Of a DNA stretch of 64,000 nucleotides, positions 20,339 to 28,774 are shown piece by piece. Source of the stretch: Rhizobiales bacterium PAR1 (GTDB taxonomy: Bacteria > Pseudomonadota > Alphaproteobacteria > Rhizobiales > Beijerinckiaceae); the NCBI GenBank assembly GCA_002256205.1, contig NKIW01000001.1:434001-498000 (forward strand), in the 5' to 3' direction. The notes under the pieces were generated by a model. That model worked only from the letters and a program-made list of their open reading frames with translations, did not search any database and was not told the DNA's origin. The translations under genes were made by a program, and so were the position numbers. How positions within the stretch are numbered: position 1 is the stretch's first letter; each line of letters starts with the position of its first letter.

Positions 20339-21330
20339 TTCGGCTTACGGATGTCTTCAGGCAGGAACTGCGTATCGACGATCTTGTCGAGGTTGATATC
20401 TTCCTTGAGCGCGCCAAGCGATTTCTGGACCTCCAGCATGCGCTTCAACCCCTCGGTGTTGATCTGCCCGGAGCCCCAGTATTCCACGCCCTGCGTGCGC
20501 GAGGAAACGAGGTTGCGCACGGCCGCGCGTGCGACTTCCGGCGTGAGGTTGTAATGCTTGGCGACGATATCGCCGGCTTCATCGGGCTTCTCGTTCATGA
20601 AGGCCACGGCCTTGCGTCGGGCGCGGATCACGGCGCGGATGAAATCACCCTTTTCGGCAGCCATATTCGCCGTCGTGACGCCGACGACGTTGGAAAGCGG
20701 CGGCAGAATATCACTCGCAAAGGCAATCGCGCGGAGTTTGTCCTTGTATTGTGCCCAGAGCGGTTCCGGGATCGGCGCGACATCGACCATGCCGGTGCCA
20801 AGCGCGGCATAGCCCTCGCCGAAGCCACCCGTGCGGACGAGTTCAACTTCGTTGGGCTGCAAGCCCGCCTTCTGCGCGACCATTTGCGCCAGCGCCTGGC
20901 TGGTCGAACGCGGATTGGTGAAGCCGATCTTCTTGCCCTTGATGTCGGCCAGTGTCTTGATTGGCGAATCCGGTTTCACGGCCCAGACGAACTCGGCGAC
21001 GGTCAGCACATTGTCCGAAATGATGCGGAGATCAGCACCCTGCTGGATCGCCGCGACAACGACGCCGGGGTTGACCTCGCCGTAAGGAACACCGCCCGCG
21101 ATCATGTTGCGCAGTGAGGTTCCACCACCGGCAGAGGTGATGATGCCTGAGACATCAATCCCTTCCGCCTTGAAGAAGCCCTTGTCCAGCGCCACGGCAA
21201 ACGGCATCCCGTTGGCGGAAACGCCGAAATTGCCGACGGCGATCTGCTCCGCCTGCGAGGGGCTGGCCGCGGCGAGGCCAAACGCAAGCGTGAGCCCGCA
21301 AAGCCACTTCGAGGATTGATGACGTTTCAT
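20335..21330 (-). CDS. NMT1/SsuA-type periplasmic substrate-binding protein
   Basis: A 331-aa solute-binding protein with a signal peptide (about residues 1-27, ending ASPSQA). The fold resembles NMT1/THI5 and SsuA proteins: AVALDKGFFKAEGIDV near residue 44 and AGGVPYGEVNPGVVVAAIQ. Members bind nitrate, aliphatic sulfonates, taurine, thiamine precursors, aromatic carboxylates and others, so the ligand stays open. It is encoded between the ThDP enzyme and the ATPase, in the same operon. Confidence 0.92.
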   Translation of the reverse strand: MKRHQSSKWLCGLTLAFGLAAASPSQAEQIAVGNFGVSANGMPFAVALDKGFFKAEGIDVSGIITSAGGGTSLRNMIAGGVPYGEVNPGVVVAAIQQGADLRIISDNVLTVAEFVWAVKPDSPIKTLADIKGKKIGFTNPRSTSQALAQMVAQKAGLQPNEVELVRTGGFGEGYAALGTGMVDVAPIPEPLWAQYKDKLRAIAFASDILPPLSNVVGVTTANMAAEKGDFIRAVIRARRKAVAFMNEKPDEAGDIVAKHYNLTPEVARAAVRNLVSSRTQGVEYWGSGQINTEGLKRMLEVQKSLGALKEDINLDKIVDTQFLPEDIRKPK

Positions 21331-21399
21331 GTGCTTCTCCCTGAGCCTGCCGATTAACGGTCGTTTTGGTTCAAAGTTTCGTCGTTAGTCCCGAAAGTC

Positions 21400-23184
21400 C
21401 TAGTCTGATTTTCCCGGTGCGGACTGCCGCAGCATCGCATTGGAAGTCGCTCGGGCATATTCCGGCGCCACGGAAATATCGATCACCACCACTTCGCCAT
21501 CGCGAACGCGCGCGACAGCCTTGTGAAGCGCGCGCTTTAACGCCTCAGGTGTCGTGACATTGCCAATGCCGTGGCATCCCTGCCCTTCCGCGAGCAGTGC
21601 AAGATCAATCGCCGGATTTTCCATCCGAAGGCCGATCGAGCGGTTCTCGATCGGGCGACCGCGCATCCGCGCCATGCGCTCCTGATGCAGTTCATCGTTG
21701 AAGAACGAGCGGTTGTTGGCCACCAGTACAAGGAGCGGCACCTTGTAATGCACCGCCGTCCAGAGCGCAGTGACGCCCATCAGGAAATCACCATCGCCGA
21801 GCACCGCGACCGGCAGACGGTCGCTGCCCAAGTCACGCAAGGCCAGCGCGGCGCCCGCCGCCATGCCGGGTCCGGAACCGATGCCGCCGCCACCATCAAA
21901 ACCAATATAATCGAGCGGATCGTCAAACCGGCAACTCACCCCCGGCCAGCCGAGCGGCAAGCGCAGGTAGGACGGCTTTTCCGCTTCAAGCGTATCGACA
22001 ACCGTCCGTGCCATGGCTTCGACAGAAATCCGCCCTTCGATAATATCCGGGCCCGGCACTTGCTGCTGAGGCGTAACAATCAGACGTGGACGGTCCGCCT
22101 CGCCTTCGAGCGCGGCCAGCAAGCGCTCGACCAGTCGGTCGGGCGAGGCGAGCATGTTTACATCCGCCGGCGGCAGCGCCTGATAATCCATGCTCCAACC
22201 GTTGTGGCTGTATTGATCGAGTGAGCAGAGCACCACCTTGCCCTTTGGCAATTCGCCCATGCAGGCCTGCCGCATGGTGCCCGCAGGGTCGATCCAGTCC
22301 AGCACGACGATAACATCGGCGTCGCGGATAAGCCCACCGGCCTCCGGTGTTACATAGAGCGTCGGTGGGAATGGCTGCGCCGGGTGCGCGGTCGGAAAGC
22401 TCGCGCCGGTCTTGATATCGGTCAGCACATGCGCGCCGAGCTTTTCCGCGAGTTGGACACGGCGATTCCAATCCTCGCGCTTGTGCGACACGCGCCCGAG
22501 CATCAGCAGCGGGCGCGTGGCGTCTTTGAGCAGCGCCAAGGTCGCAGCAAGGGACTCTGGCGCCGGGTCCGCCGAAGCGGGTTGGGCATAGCGCGCGAGC
22601 GGCGGGCGATCCGGCATCGCCGCGAGCGGAAGTTCCTGAAGCCCGGCGTCGAGACAGACATAGGTCGGCCCGGCAGGTTGGGTCGTCGCGATCTGATGCG
22701 CGCGGACGATGGATTCCAGCGCCGCCGGCACGGAACCCGGCTGGTTATCCCACTTGGTGTAGCCACGAATGAGCGCGGCAAGATCAGTCGAGGTGTGAAT
22801 CCAGTCGACCCACGGGCGGCGCGCCATCGCGTCAAGCGGCCCCTGCGCGCCGAGGATCACCATGGGAATCCGGTCGCACCAAGCGTTAAAAATCGACATT
22901 GTGGCGTGCATCAGCCCGACATTGGAATGAAGCGCGACCGGCATCGGCAGACCCGTCACCCGAGTCCAGCCATGGGCCAGCGCAACCGCGCTTTCCTCGT
23001 GAATGCAGAGCAGCAACTCCGGCTTTTCGTTGCCGAGATAATTGACGAGGCTGTCATGAAGCCCGCGAAAGCTCGCGCCCGGCGTCAGCGCGATATAGCG
23101 ATAGCCGAGTTCTCGCAGCAGAAGCGCCATCGGATCGCTGCCGAAAACGGCGGTATTGTCGCTGGGGATTGGCCTTTCGGTCAT
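21400..23184 (-). CDS. ThDP-dependent 2-oxo acid decarboxylase-like enzyme
   Basis: A 594-aa thiamine diphosphate enzyme of the benzoylformate/pyruvate decarboxylase superfamily. The activating Glu is E63 or E64 in CIHEESAVALAHGW; the ThDP motif is GDGDFLMG (463-470) with the paired Asn at 490-491. Start MTERPIPSDN follows AGGGCGTGAG; the frame extends 11 codons further. It sits between leuD-like and the ABC importer, which suggests that it decarboxylates or ligates a 2-oxo acid made by the LeuCD-like hydro-lyase step. The precise reaction is not predictable. Confidence 0.88.
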   Translation of the reverse strand: MTERPIPSDNTAVFGSDPMALLLRELGYRYIALTPGASFRGLHDSLVNYLGNEKPELLLCIHEESAVALAHGWTRVTGLPMPVALHSNVGLMHATMSIFNAWCDRIPMVILGAQGPLDAMARRPWVDWIHTSTDLAALIRGYTKWDNQPGSVPAALESIVRAHQIATTQPAGPTYVCLDAGLQELPLAAMPDRPPLARYAQPASADPAPESLAATLALLKDATRPLLMLGRVSHKREDWNRRVQLAEKLGAHVLTDIKTGASFPTAHPAQPFPPTLYVTPEAGGLIRDADVIVVLDWIDPAGTMRQACMGELPKGKVVLCSLDQYSHNGWSMDYQALPPADVNMLASPDRLVERLLAALEGEADRPRLIVTPQQQVPGPDIIEGRISVEAMARTVVDTLEAEKPSYLRLPLGWPGVSCRFDDPLDYIGFDGGGGIGSGPGMAAGAALALRDLGSDRLPVAVLGDGDFLMGVTALWTAVHYKVPLLVLVANNRSFFNDELHQERMARMRGRPIENRSIGLRMENPAIDLALLAEGQGCHGIGNVTTPEALKRALHKAVARVRDGEVVVIDISVAPEYARATSNAMLRQSAPGKSD

Positions 23185-23241
23185 CTCACGCCCTTTTCTT
23201 GGCAAGCAGGGTTTCACAGGTCGCGCGGCGCTGCAACGGCT

Positions 23242-23868
23242 TCATGCTCGGTCGCCCAGATCGTGTATCCACGAGCGCTCGCGGCCATCGCGCGCCACAA
23301 AGGCCGCGATATCCTCCGAGAACCGCAGCGTGGTCGCGATATCATCGTCGCCGCGCGTCAAGGCCTCAGCACGGAAGGCTGGAACCTCGAAGCCGAGTTC
23401 GCGCCCGTCAGGACAAGCGAGGACCCGGCGTTCGAGATCAACCGCGAACATCGCGCGCTCGGCCCCCGCCAGCGACACCGCGTGATCCAGCGCCTCTAGC
23501 GACAGTTTTGCCGCGAGAATGCCGTTACGGAAGGCGTTCTCGTAGAAAATATCAGCGTAGGAAGGCGCAAAGACGCAGCGAATACCAAAGCGCGCCAAAG
23601 CCCATGCCGCAGCTTCGCGCGAACTGCCGCAGCCGAAATTCTCGCCGCCAAGCAGGATTTCCGCCGCCCGGAACGGCGCACGGTTGAGCACGAAATCCGG
23701 GACTTCCTGCCCCTGATCGTCATAGCGCCAGCGCGCAAACAAACCGGCAGCAAGGTCTGCTGAGGGCGAGCGCAAATACGGCGCGGGGATGATCGCGTCG
23801 GTATTGATGTTCTTGAGCGGCAGTGGCGCCGCGATGCCTGAGAAATTCGTGAAAGGACGGGGCTTCAT
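23242..23868 (-). CDS. leuD: 3-isopropylmalate dehydratase small subunit-like (LeuD family)
   Basis: A 208-aa small subunit of a two-subunit aconitase-type hydro-lyase. NINTDAIIPAPYLRS (residues 20-34) is the substrate-recognition loop, here YLRS, and GCGSSREAAAWAL replaces the usual GCGSSREHAPWAL. These positions differ from housekeeping LeuD, so the natural substrate may be another 2- or 3-hydroxy diacid (citramalate, dimethylmalate or maleate type). It overlaps leuC-like by ATGA and is followed by the ThDP enzyme. Confidence 0.88.
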   Translation of the reverse strand: MKPRPFTNFSGIAAPLPLKNINTDAIIPAPYLRSPSADLAAGLFARWRYDDQGQEVPDFVLNRAPFRAAEILLGGENFGCGSSREAAAWALARFGIRCVFAPSYADIFYENAFRNGILAAKLSLEALDHAVSLAGAERAMFAVDLERRVLACPDGRELGFEVPAFRAEALTRGDDDIATTLRFSEDIAAFVARDGRERSWIHDLGDRA

Positions 23869-25274
23869 GCGAGCCTCCGCACGTCGGTAATTGCGCCCGA
23901 CACCGCCGCAGCGACCGCCATCGCCGGGCTCGCCAGATGCGTCCGCGCCTTAGGCCCCTGCCGATTTTCAAAATTGCGGTTGGACGTCGCGACACAGCGT
24001 GCCCCTGGCGGCACGATATCCTCGTTGATGCTAACGCACATCGAGCAGCCGGCGCTGCGCCATTCAAACCCCGCGTCGGTGAAAACCTTGTCGAGCCCCC
24101 GCGCCTCAGCCTCTCGTTTGACCGCGCTCGAACCCGGCACCACCAGTGCCCTTACGCCCGGTGCGACGTGGCGCCCCCTCGCAATCGCCGCTGCGGCTTC
24201 AAGATCGGAAAGCCGCGCATTGGTGCAGGAGCCGATAAACACAACGTCCACCGGAAGCCCCGCGATGGGCTTGCCGGGCGTCACGCCCATATATTCGACG
24301 GCCGCCGCGATCCGCTGGCGACGATCCATGTCCGCGATAGTATCCGGATCCGGGATCGCCTGATCAACACCGATCACATCCTCCTGCGTCGTTCCCCAGG
24401 TGATCTGCGGCGCGGCCTTGCTGATATCGAGCGAGAGTTCGCGGTCAAAGATCGCCGCCTCGTCCGTGAAAAGCGTCTGCCAATGGGCAACGGCACGTGC
24501 CCACATCTCCCCGGAGGGCGCGAAGGCGCGCCCCTTGATGTAAGCGAAGGCTGCCTCATCCGGCGCGATCAGCCCGAGCCGACCGCCGAATTCAATCGAC
24601 ATGTTGCAAACCGTGAGCCGGCCCTCTACCGGCAGCGCACGGATCGCCTCTCCCGCGTATTCAATCGCATGTCCCACGCCGATCGCGATGCCGAATTGGC
24701 CGAGCGCATGGAGCACCATATCCTTGGCCGTTATGCCGAGGCCCGCCTTGCCGTCAAACCGCATCCGCAGGGTCTTGGGTTTGGGCAGCACCAGCGTCTG
24801 CGTCGCCAGCACATGCTCGACCTCGCTGGTCCCGACACCGATCCCCAGCGCACCAAGTCCGCCCGCTGTCGAGGTGTGGCTGTCACCGCACGCGACAATC
24901 GTGCCGGGCAGGACAATGCCGAGTTCGGGACCGATGACATGGACGATGCCCTGCCTCGGATCACCAAGTCCGTACATCGGGATGCCATGGCGCTCGGCAT
25001 TGGCACGCATCAACCCGATCAGCTCGCGCCCGCCGGGATTGCTGGCAACATCGCGACGTAATTCGGTTGATACAATATGATCCTGCGTCGCAAAGGTCAG
25101 ACCCGGAAACCGGACCGGGCGCATCATCTCCGCAAGCCCGTCAAAGGCCACCGCCGAGGTGGTTTCCTGCAAGACGTGGCGATCAACAAAAACGAGGTCA
25201 CGCCCGTCATCCATGGCGCGAATACGGTGAAAATCCCATATTTTATCGAACAGGGACCGTGAAACCATGGCCAT
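23865..25274 (-). CDS. leuC: 3-isopropylmalate dehydratase large subunit-like (LeuC family)
   Basis: About 469 aa, the Fe-S subunit of an aconitase-type hydro-lyase. Cluster ligands are visible in GSCTNARLSDLE and in the CSMC pair of SAGCSMCVSINED. N-terminal SLFDKIWDFHRIR differs from the common KIWDAHVV of biosynthetic LeuC. Start may be 25274 or 25268 (GCAGG 7 bases upstream of the latter). It is the first gene of the catabolic operon and lies opposite a LysR gene. Biosynthetic function cannot be excluded, but the setting with a transporter and ThDP enzyme argues for catabolism. Confidence 0.88.
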   Translation of the reverse strand: MAMVSRSLFDKIWDFHRIRAMDDGRDLVFVDRHVLQETTSAVAFDGLAEMMRPVRFPGLTFATQDHIVSTELRRDVASNPGGRELIGLMRANAERHGIPMYGLGDPRQGIVHVIGPELGIVLPGTIVACGDSHTSTAGGLGALGIGVGTSEVEHVLATQTLVLPKPKTLRMRFDGKAGLGITAKDMVLHALGQFGIAIGVGHAIEYAGEAIRALPVEGRLTVCNMSIEFGGRLGLIAPDEAAFAYIKGRAFAPSGEMWARAVAHWQTLFTDEAAIFDRELSLDISKAAPQITWGTTQEDVIGVDQAIPDPDTIADMDRRQRIAAAVEYMGVTPGKPIAGLPVDVVFIGSCTNARLSDLEAAAAIARGRHVAPGVRALVVPGSSAVKREAEARGLDKVFTDAGFEWRSAGCSMCVSINEDIVPPGARCVATSNRNFENRQGPKARTHLASPAMAVAAAVSGAITDVRRLA

Positions 25275-25347
25275 ACCTGCGTTTTCCCCCAAGGCGTCCG
25301 TTGATTTTTGTTCCCCCTCACCCGAGAAAGAAAGGGGGTATACGGAT

Positions 25348-25359
25348 CGCAATCTTGCG
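25348..25359. promoter_or_regulatory. Inverted repeat in leuC-like / LysR divergent promoter
   Basis: CGCAA and TTGCG arms flank TC in the 155-base interval between the divergent leuC-like and lysR genes. Its place 71 bases before the LysR start and 74 before the operon start suits a LysR recognition site, though no other support exists. Confidence 0.4.
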
Positions 25360-25429
25360 CTAAGCTTTGATCCTGCTGCGCGCCTTCGCAAGCGATAAAT
25401 TCACTCTTCGATTGAGAAAAACTGATTCG

Positions 25430-26305
25430 ATGCCAACACGCCGCCTGCCACCTCTTAACGCTGTTCGGGCCTTTGATGCCGCTGCACGTCGTCTCAGCTT
25501 CAAGGAAGCGGGCGTGGAACTCAGCGTTACGCCGGGCGCGATCAGTCGCCAGATCGAGCTTCTGGAAGAGCATCTCGGCGTACGCCTCTTCGACCGGCTA
25601 CACCGCAAGGTCGAGCTCACGGCCTCCGGTCGCCTCTTTCTCAACGAGGTCGGTCCGGCCCTGCTGCGTATCGCCAATGCCTCGGCGAGCCTTTCGGCAG
25701 AAGATGAGCACGTGCTGCGCATTAAATTGCCGCCGACGTTTGCGATCCGCTGGTTCGTACCGCGCCTCGCCCGCTTTCACGCCCTCGACCCGACAATTTC
25801 CGTGCAGGTCACCACCTCGCATGATCCGGTGGATTTCGAACGCGAACAGATTGATGCCGCGATTTACTGGGGCGTTGAGATCGGGCGCGGCCTTGGCGGC
25901 ATCCGCCTGTTCGGTGAAACACTGGTTCCGGTGTGCAGTCCGCGGCTCCTGCCCGCGCTGGGAACCATCGGTTTCGACGATCTCGCCCGGAACGTACTGC
26001 TGCATTCCTTCCGGCGCCCGGACGACTGGCGGCGTTGGTTCTCGGCCGCCGGCCTGCCGGAGATCGAGCTCCACCGTCTTCTCGTATTTGAAAACTCCAG
26101 CCTGACCTATCAGGGTGCCATCGATGGACTCGGGATCGCACTCGCGCAACTCGCCTTCGTGCAGGATGACCTCAACACCGGTCGACTGGTGATCGCCAAT
26201 CCATTGCAGGTCGAAACCGAAACCGCCTATTTCCTTACCTATCCGCGTGAACGGGCCCACCTGAGACGGATCAAATCCCTCCAGGACTGGATGTCGATGG
26301 CCTGA
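25430..26305 (+). CDS. LysR-type transcriptional regulator (GcvA-like)
   Basis: A 291-aa regulator with an N-terminal winged HTH (PTRRLPPLNAVRAFDAAARR, then ELSVTPGAISRQIELLEEHLG near residues 30-50) and a LysR substrate-binding domain. The style of HTH is that of the GcvA/AmpR branch. It starts at the ATG at 25430; an upstream in-frame extension lacks a good site. Divergent arrangement with the leuCD-like operon suggests that it controls that operon in response to a pathway intermediate. Confidence 0.93.
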   Translation: MPTRRLPPLNAVRAFDAAARRLSFKEAGVELSVTPGAISRQIELLEEHLGVRLFDRLHRKVELTASGRLFLNEVGPALLRIANASASLSAEDEHVLRIKLPPTFAIRWFVPRLARFHALDPTISVQVTTSHDPVDFEREQIDAAIYWGVEIGRGLGGIRLFGETLVPVCSPRLLPALGTIGFDDLARNVLLHSFRRPDDWRRWFSAAGLPEIELHRLLVFENSSLTYQGAIDGLGIALAQLAFVQDDLNTGRLVIANPLQVETETAYFLTYPRERAHLRRIKSLQDWMSMA

Positions 26306-26334
26306 TGCGGCGCTGTGCGTCAGGGCCATTCCTT
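26301..26334 (+). terminator. Weak intrinsic terminator after lysR
   Basis: CCTGATGC (26301-26308) can pair with GCGTCAGG (26317-26324), with one G-T wobble, followed by CCATTCCTTTTG. The stem overlaps the LysR stop codon. The T-run is short, so efficiency is doubtful. Confidence 0.35.
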
Positions 26335-26454
26335 TTGCCCGCAACAAGCAGAAATCTGCACGTTATGGCGTTGAGATCAGCAAATATTAGGAGTTAAGGC
26401 GCAAAAGGAGTGCCTGAAAACGCAAGAAGTGTATCCAATTAAAGGTGTTTGCCC

Positions 26455-26868
26455 ATGAGTAGCGAACTGCGCGTTGCGCAACGGAGCCGGAGCCTGCTGC
26501 ACGGACAGATCGTGCATTCCGGTGGCGCATCGCGGGCGGATTGCACGATCCGCGATCTCTCGGCAACCGGCGCCCGCATCCAGATTCCCCAGTCCATCAC
26601 CATTCCAGAGCATTTCGAACTGGTGGTGATGGAGCGCAACCAGAACTTCAAGGCGAAGATTGTCTGGCGTCACGCCGCAGAGATCGGCGTTGCCTTCGAT
26701 AGTGCAACCAAGCCGGCACCGCAGCCCTCGATCACCAGCCATCCCGGCGAAATCCGCGTGCGGATGCTAGAGCTTGAGGTGGAAAGCGCCAAACTCCGCG
26801 CCGAAGTCACCGAACTCAAGGCCATTCTGGATTCGCTGATGGCTGATCGACGGTCCACGCAGGCCTGA
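26455..26868 (+). CDS. PilZ domain protein
   Basis: A 137-aa protein with a single PilZ domain: RxxxR at residues 6-10 (RVAQR) and DLSATGARI near 33 supply the two c-di-GMP contact motifs. After the domain (about residue 90) comes a coiled-coil-like helix rich in Leu and Glu (RMLELEVESAKLRAEVTELK). Start ATG at 26455 has AAAGGTG upstream. A close paralogue lies at 27003. It is presumably a cytoplasmic c-di-GMP effector, possibly dimerising through the C-terminal helix. Confidence 0.88.
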   Translation: MSSELRVAQRSRSLLHGQIVHSGGASRADCTIRDLSATGARIQIPQSITIPEHFELVVMERNQNFKAKIVWRHAAEIGVAFDSATKPAPQPSITSHPGEIRVRMLELEVESAKLRAEVTELKAILDSLMADRRSTQA

Positions 26869-26870
26869 GA

Positions 26871-26885
26871 AGGCGATCTTCGCCT
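26871..26885 (+). repeat. Small inverted repeat after first PilZ gene
   Basis: AGGCGA and TCGCCT flank TCT directly after the PilZ stop codon. It could be a weak terminator stem, but no T-run follows immediately. Confidence 0.35.
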
Positions 26886-27002
26886 GTGGATTCTTTCACA
26901 CCAAATTCAGCATTTCCGATGTAATTTCAAAGCAGTTCACGCCGGTTCACCCGAAGAACACATCGCCGGATATCCGGAACCCTGGCAGAGGAGCTTGTTG
27001 CC

Positions 27003-27434
27003 ATGCGGAAAGAGGATATGCGCAGCTCGGAGCGCAATGAAACCCTGCTTCAGGGACAAATCGTCCATTCCAACGGCTACTCCCGGACACTTTGCGTCAT
27101 AGTGGATATTTCGGATGGCGGCGCGCGGATCGAAATCCCGACGATGGTGCCCATCCCCGAGGCCTTCGAGCTTCTGGTGCCTCTGCGCGGGGCAAAATAC
27201 CCGGCCCATATCGTCTGGCGGCATGCGCGGGAGATTGGCGTTTCCTTTTCCAATGGCGCCGCAGTCCCCAAGCCTTCGATGAGCGACAGTTCGAAGGAAA
27301 TTCTGAACCGCATGCTCGAGCTGGAATCCGAAAACAGCGAACTGAAGGATCATATCAGGACGATGCAGCTCGAAATGGACAAGCTGCGCCGCCGCGTGGA
27401 AGCCTCGCAAGTCGGCTACAGCAAGACATTCTAG
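27003..27434 (+). CDS. PilZ domain protein (paralogue)
   Basis: A 143-aa protein with one PilZ domain, RxxxR at residues 7-11 (RSSER) and DISDGGARIEIP near 37, then a C-terminal coiled coil (MLELESENSELKDHIRTMQLEMDKL). It aligns along its length with the protein at 26455 (shared GQIVHS, GARI, IVWRHA.EIGV), so the two arose by tandem duplication. The 134-base spacer suggests separate expression. Target unknown. Confidence 0.88.
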   Translation: MRKEDMRSSERNETLLQGQIVHSNGYSRTLCVIVDISDGGARIEIPTMVPIPEAFELLVPLRGAKYPAHIVWRHAREIGVSFSNGAAVPKPSMSDSSKEILNRMLELESENSELKDHIRTMQLEMDKLRRRVEASQVGYSKTF

Positions 27435-27510
27435 GGCAAGACACTACATCCATACCCGCCTTCCGAACTGAACCGGAAGCCCCGGCGCGGCACGGCAGAC
27501 CACACGAGAC

Positions 27511-28476
27511 CTAACGGGCGGTCGCGCGCACCGCTGTCGGCGTCTCCCCGAACCGGGCACGGAAGCGACGGTTGAAATAGGATACATCGGCAAAACCGCA
27601 GGCCAGAGCGACATCAATGACACGGATTTGCGGGTCAGTCGTCAGCATCGCCAGCGCCTTGTCGAGCCGCAGGTTCAGCAGAAAATCGGAATAGGATGTG
27701 CCCGTTTTTTCAAAGGCGAGCTGTACGCTGCGCGGAGAAAGGCCGCATTGTTGCGCAAGTCGGTTCAGCGAAAGATCAGGATCATCGATGATGCGTTCGA
27801 TGACATTCCGGATGATTTGCAAGCGGGAGGTGGCAACGCTGGAATGCGAGCGGAATGCCTCTTCATCCGCCTGTCCGTCGAGTGCCAGGGCAATGAGATT
27901 GAGCAGGTGATCTCCCATCAGTGCGAGCGCGCGGGCATCGGCAAAGCGCGCGGCCTGCGCGGAAAGCCGCGCATATTGCGCCACAAGCTTGAGACGCCCC
28001 GAAGTGGCAGGCTGCAACTGCATGACCTGCTGATCAGCTTTGGCAAATCGGGCGATAAGGTCCGTCTTCGGTAACAGAACAGCGACGTATGAGCCGCCAT
28101 TCGGCGAGGCGATCTCGCCGATTTCATCACTGGCGAGCATCGCGGCTTGCCCGCGCTGAAGGGACAGGGTTTTGCCGCGCTGGGTGACCTCCAACATGCG
28201 ATCCTCGGCCCAGGCAAAGGTATAGGTCTCCTTGTTGACGCCAGCGAGTTCCTTGTCACGCAGGGTGATGGCCGGCGTGATCTGCGTATGGGACATCGCA
28301 AGATCACCAAGCGCGGTGGCGGTCATCCGGGCGCGAAATGGCTCCCCGCCGAGCGCCAGAAAATCAAGACCGAGGATGGATCTAGCAACCGCATCCCGCC
28401 ACGGGCGCATGTCTTGATTCGCGCCAAAATTGTTGCTGTCGAGCCGGACAATTGCGGGTTGGGCAGGCTCTTGCAT
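27511..28476 (-). CDS. AraC-family transcriptional regulator
   Basis: A 321-aa regulator with an N-terminal AraC-binding-like domain and a C-terminal double HTH (LSLNRLAQQCGLSPRSVQLAFEKTG, then IDVALACGFADVSYFNRRFRARFGETP). It is divergent from the outer-membrane barrel gene at 28775, with 298 bases between them, and is therefore the best candidate regulator of the secretory locus. The inducer is unknown. Confidence 0.9.
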   Translation of the reverse strand: MQEPAQPAIVRLDSNNFGANQDMRPWRDAVARSILGLDFLALGGEPFRARMTATALGDLAMSHTQITPAITLRDKELAGVNKETYTFAWAEDRMLEVTQRGKTLSLQRGQAAMLASDEIGEIASPNGGSYVAVLLPKTDLIARFAKADQQVMQLQPATSGRLKLVAQYARLSAQAARFADARALALMGDHLLNLIALALDGQADEEAFRSHSSVATSRLQIIRNVIERIIDDPDLSLNRLAQQCGLSPRSVQLAFEKTGTSYSDFLLNLRLDKALAMLTTDPQIRVIDVALACGFADVSYFNRRFRARFGETPTAVRATAR

Positions 28477-28774
28477 CGAACGGCAACATTTCTGATGTCA
28501 AAACAATTGGGTGTTGCTTGTGCAGTGTTTTCAAAAACAACCCAGAGTCAACGCCGTGCCCCATTTTTCCGTGAACTTCCCATCTGGAGACGGCGGAGAA
28601 TATCGTGCGCTCGGCGTTACAACCGCGCCCGATCGGACAATCACGCAATCGCCCCGAGAACCACCGTATGACCGTCCTAGACCGTCATTTTTCACAATTC
28701 TATAACCAGTCGGGCAGCCGCATTCGACTCTCTTCGGCAGAGGGCGTTCCGGCAAACGGATAAGGGGCGTCGAC
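28477..28774. promoter_or_regulatory. Divergent promoter region, araC and barrel operon
   Basis: No credible ORF is present. ACCGT occurs three times close together on the plus strand (28663-28667, 28671-28675, 28681-28685), the last two within GACCGTC direct repeats 10 bases apart, and a TATAAC box lies at 28701-28706. These could be AraC half-sites and a -10 element for the 28775 operon; no matching -35 was found. Confidence 0.35.
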
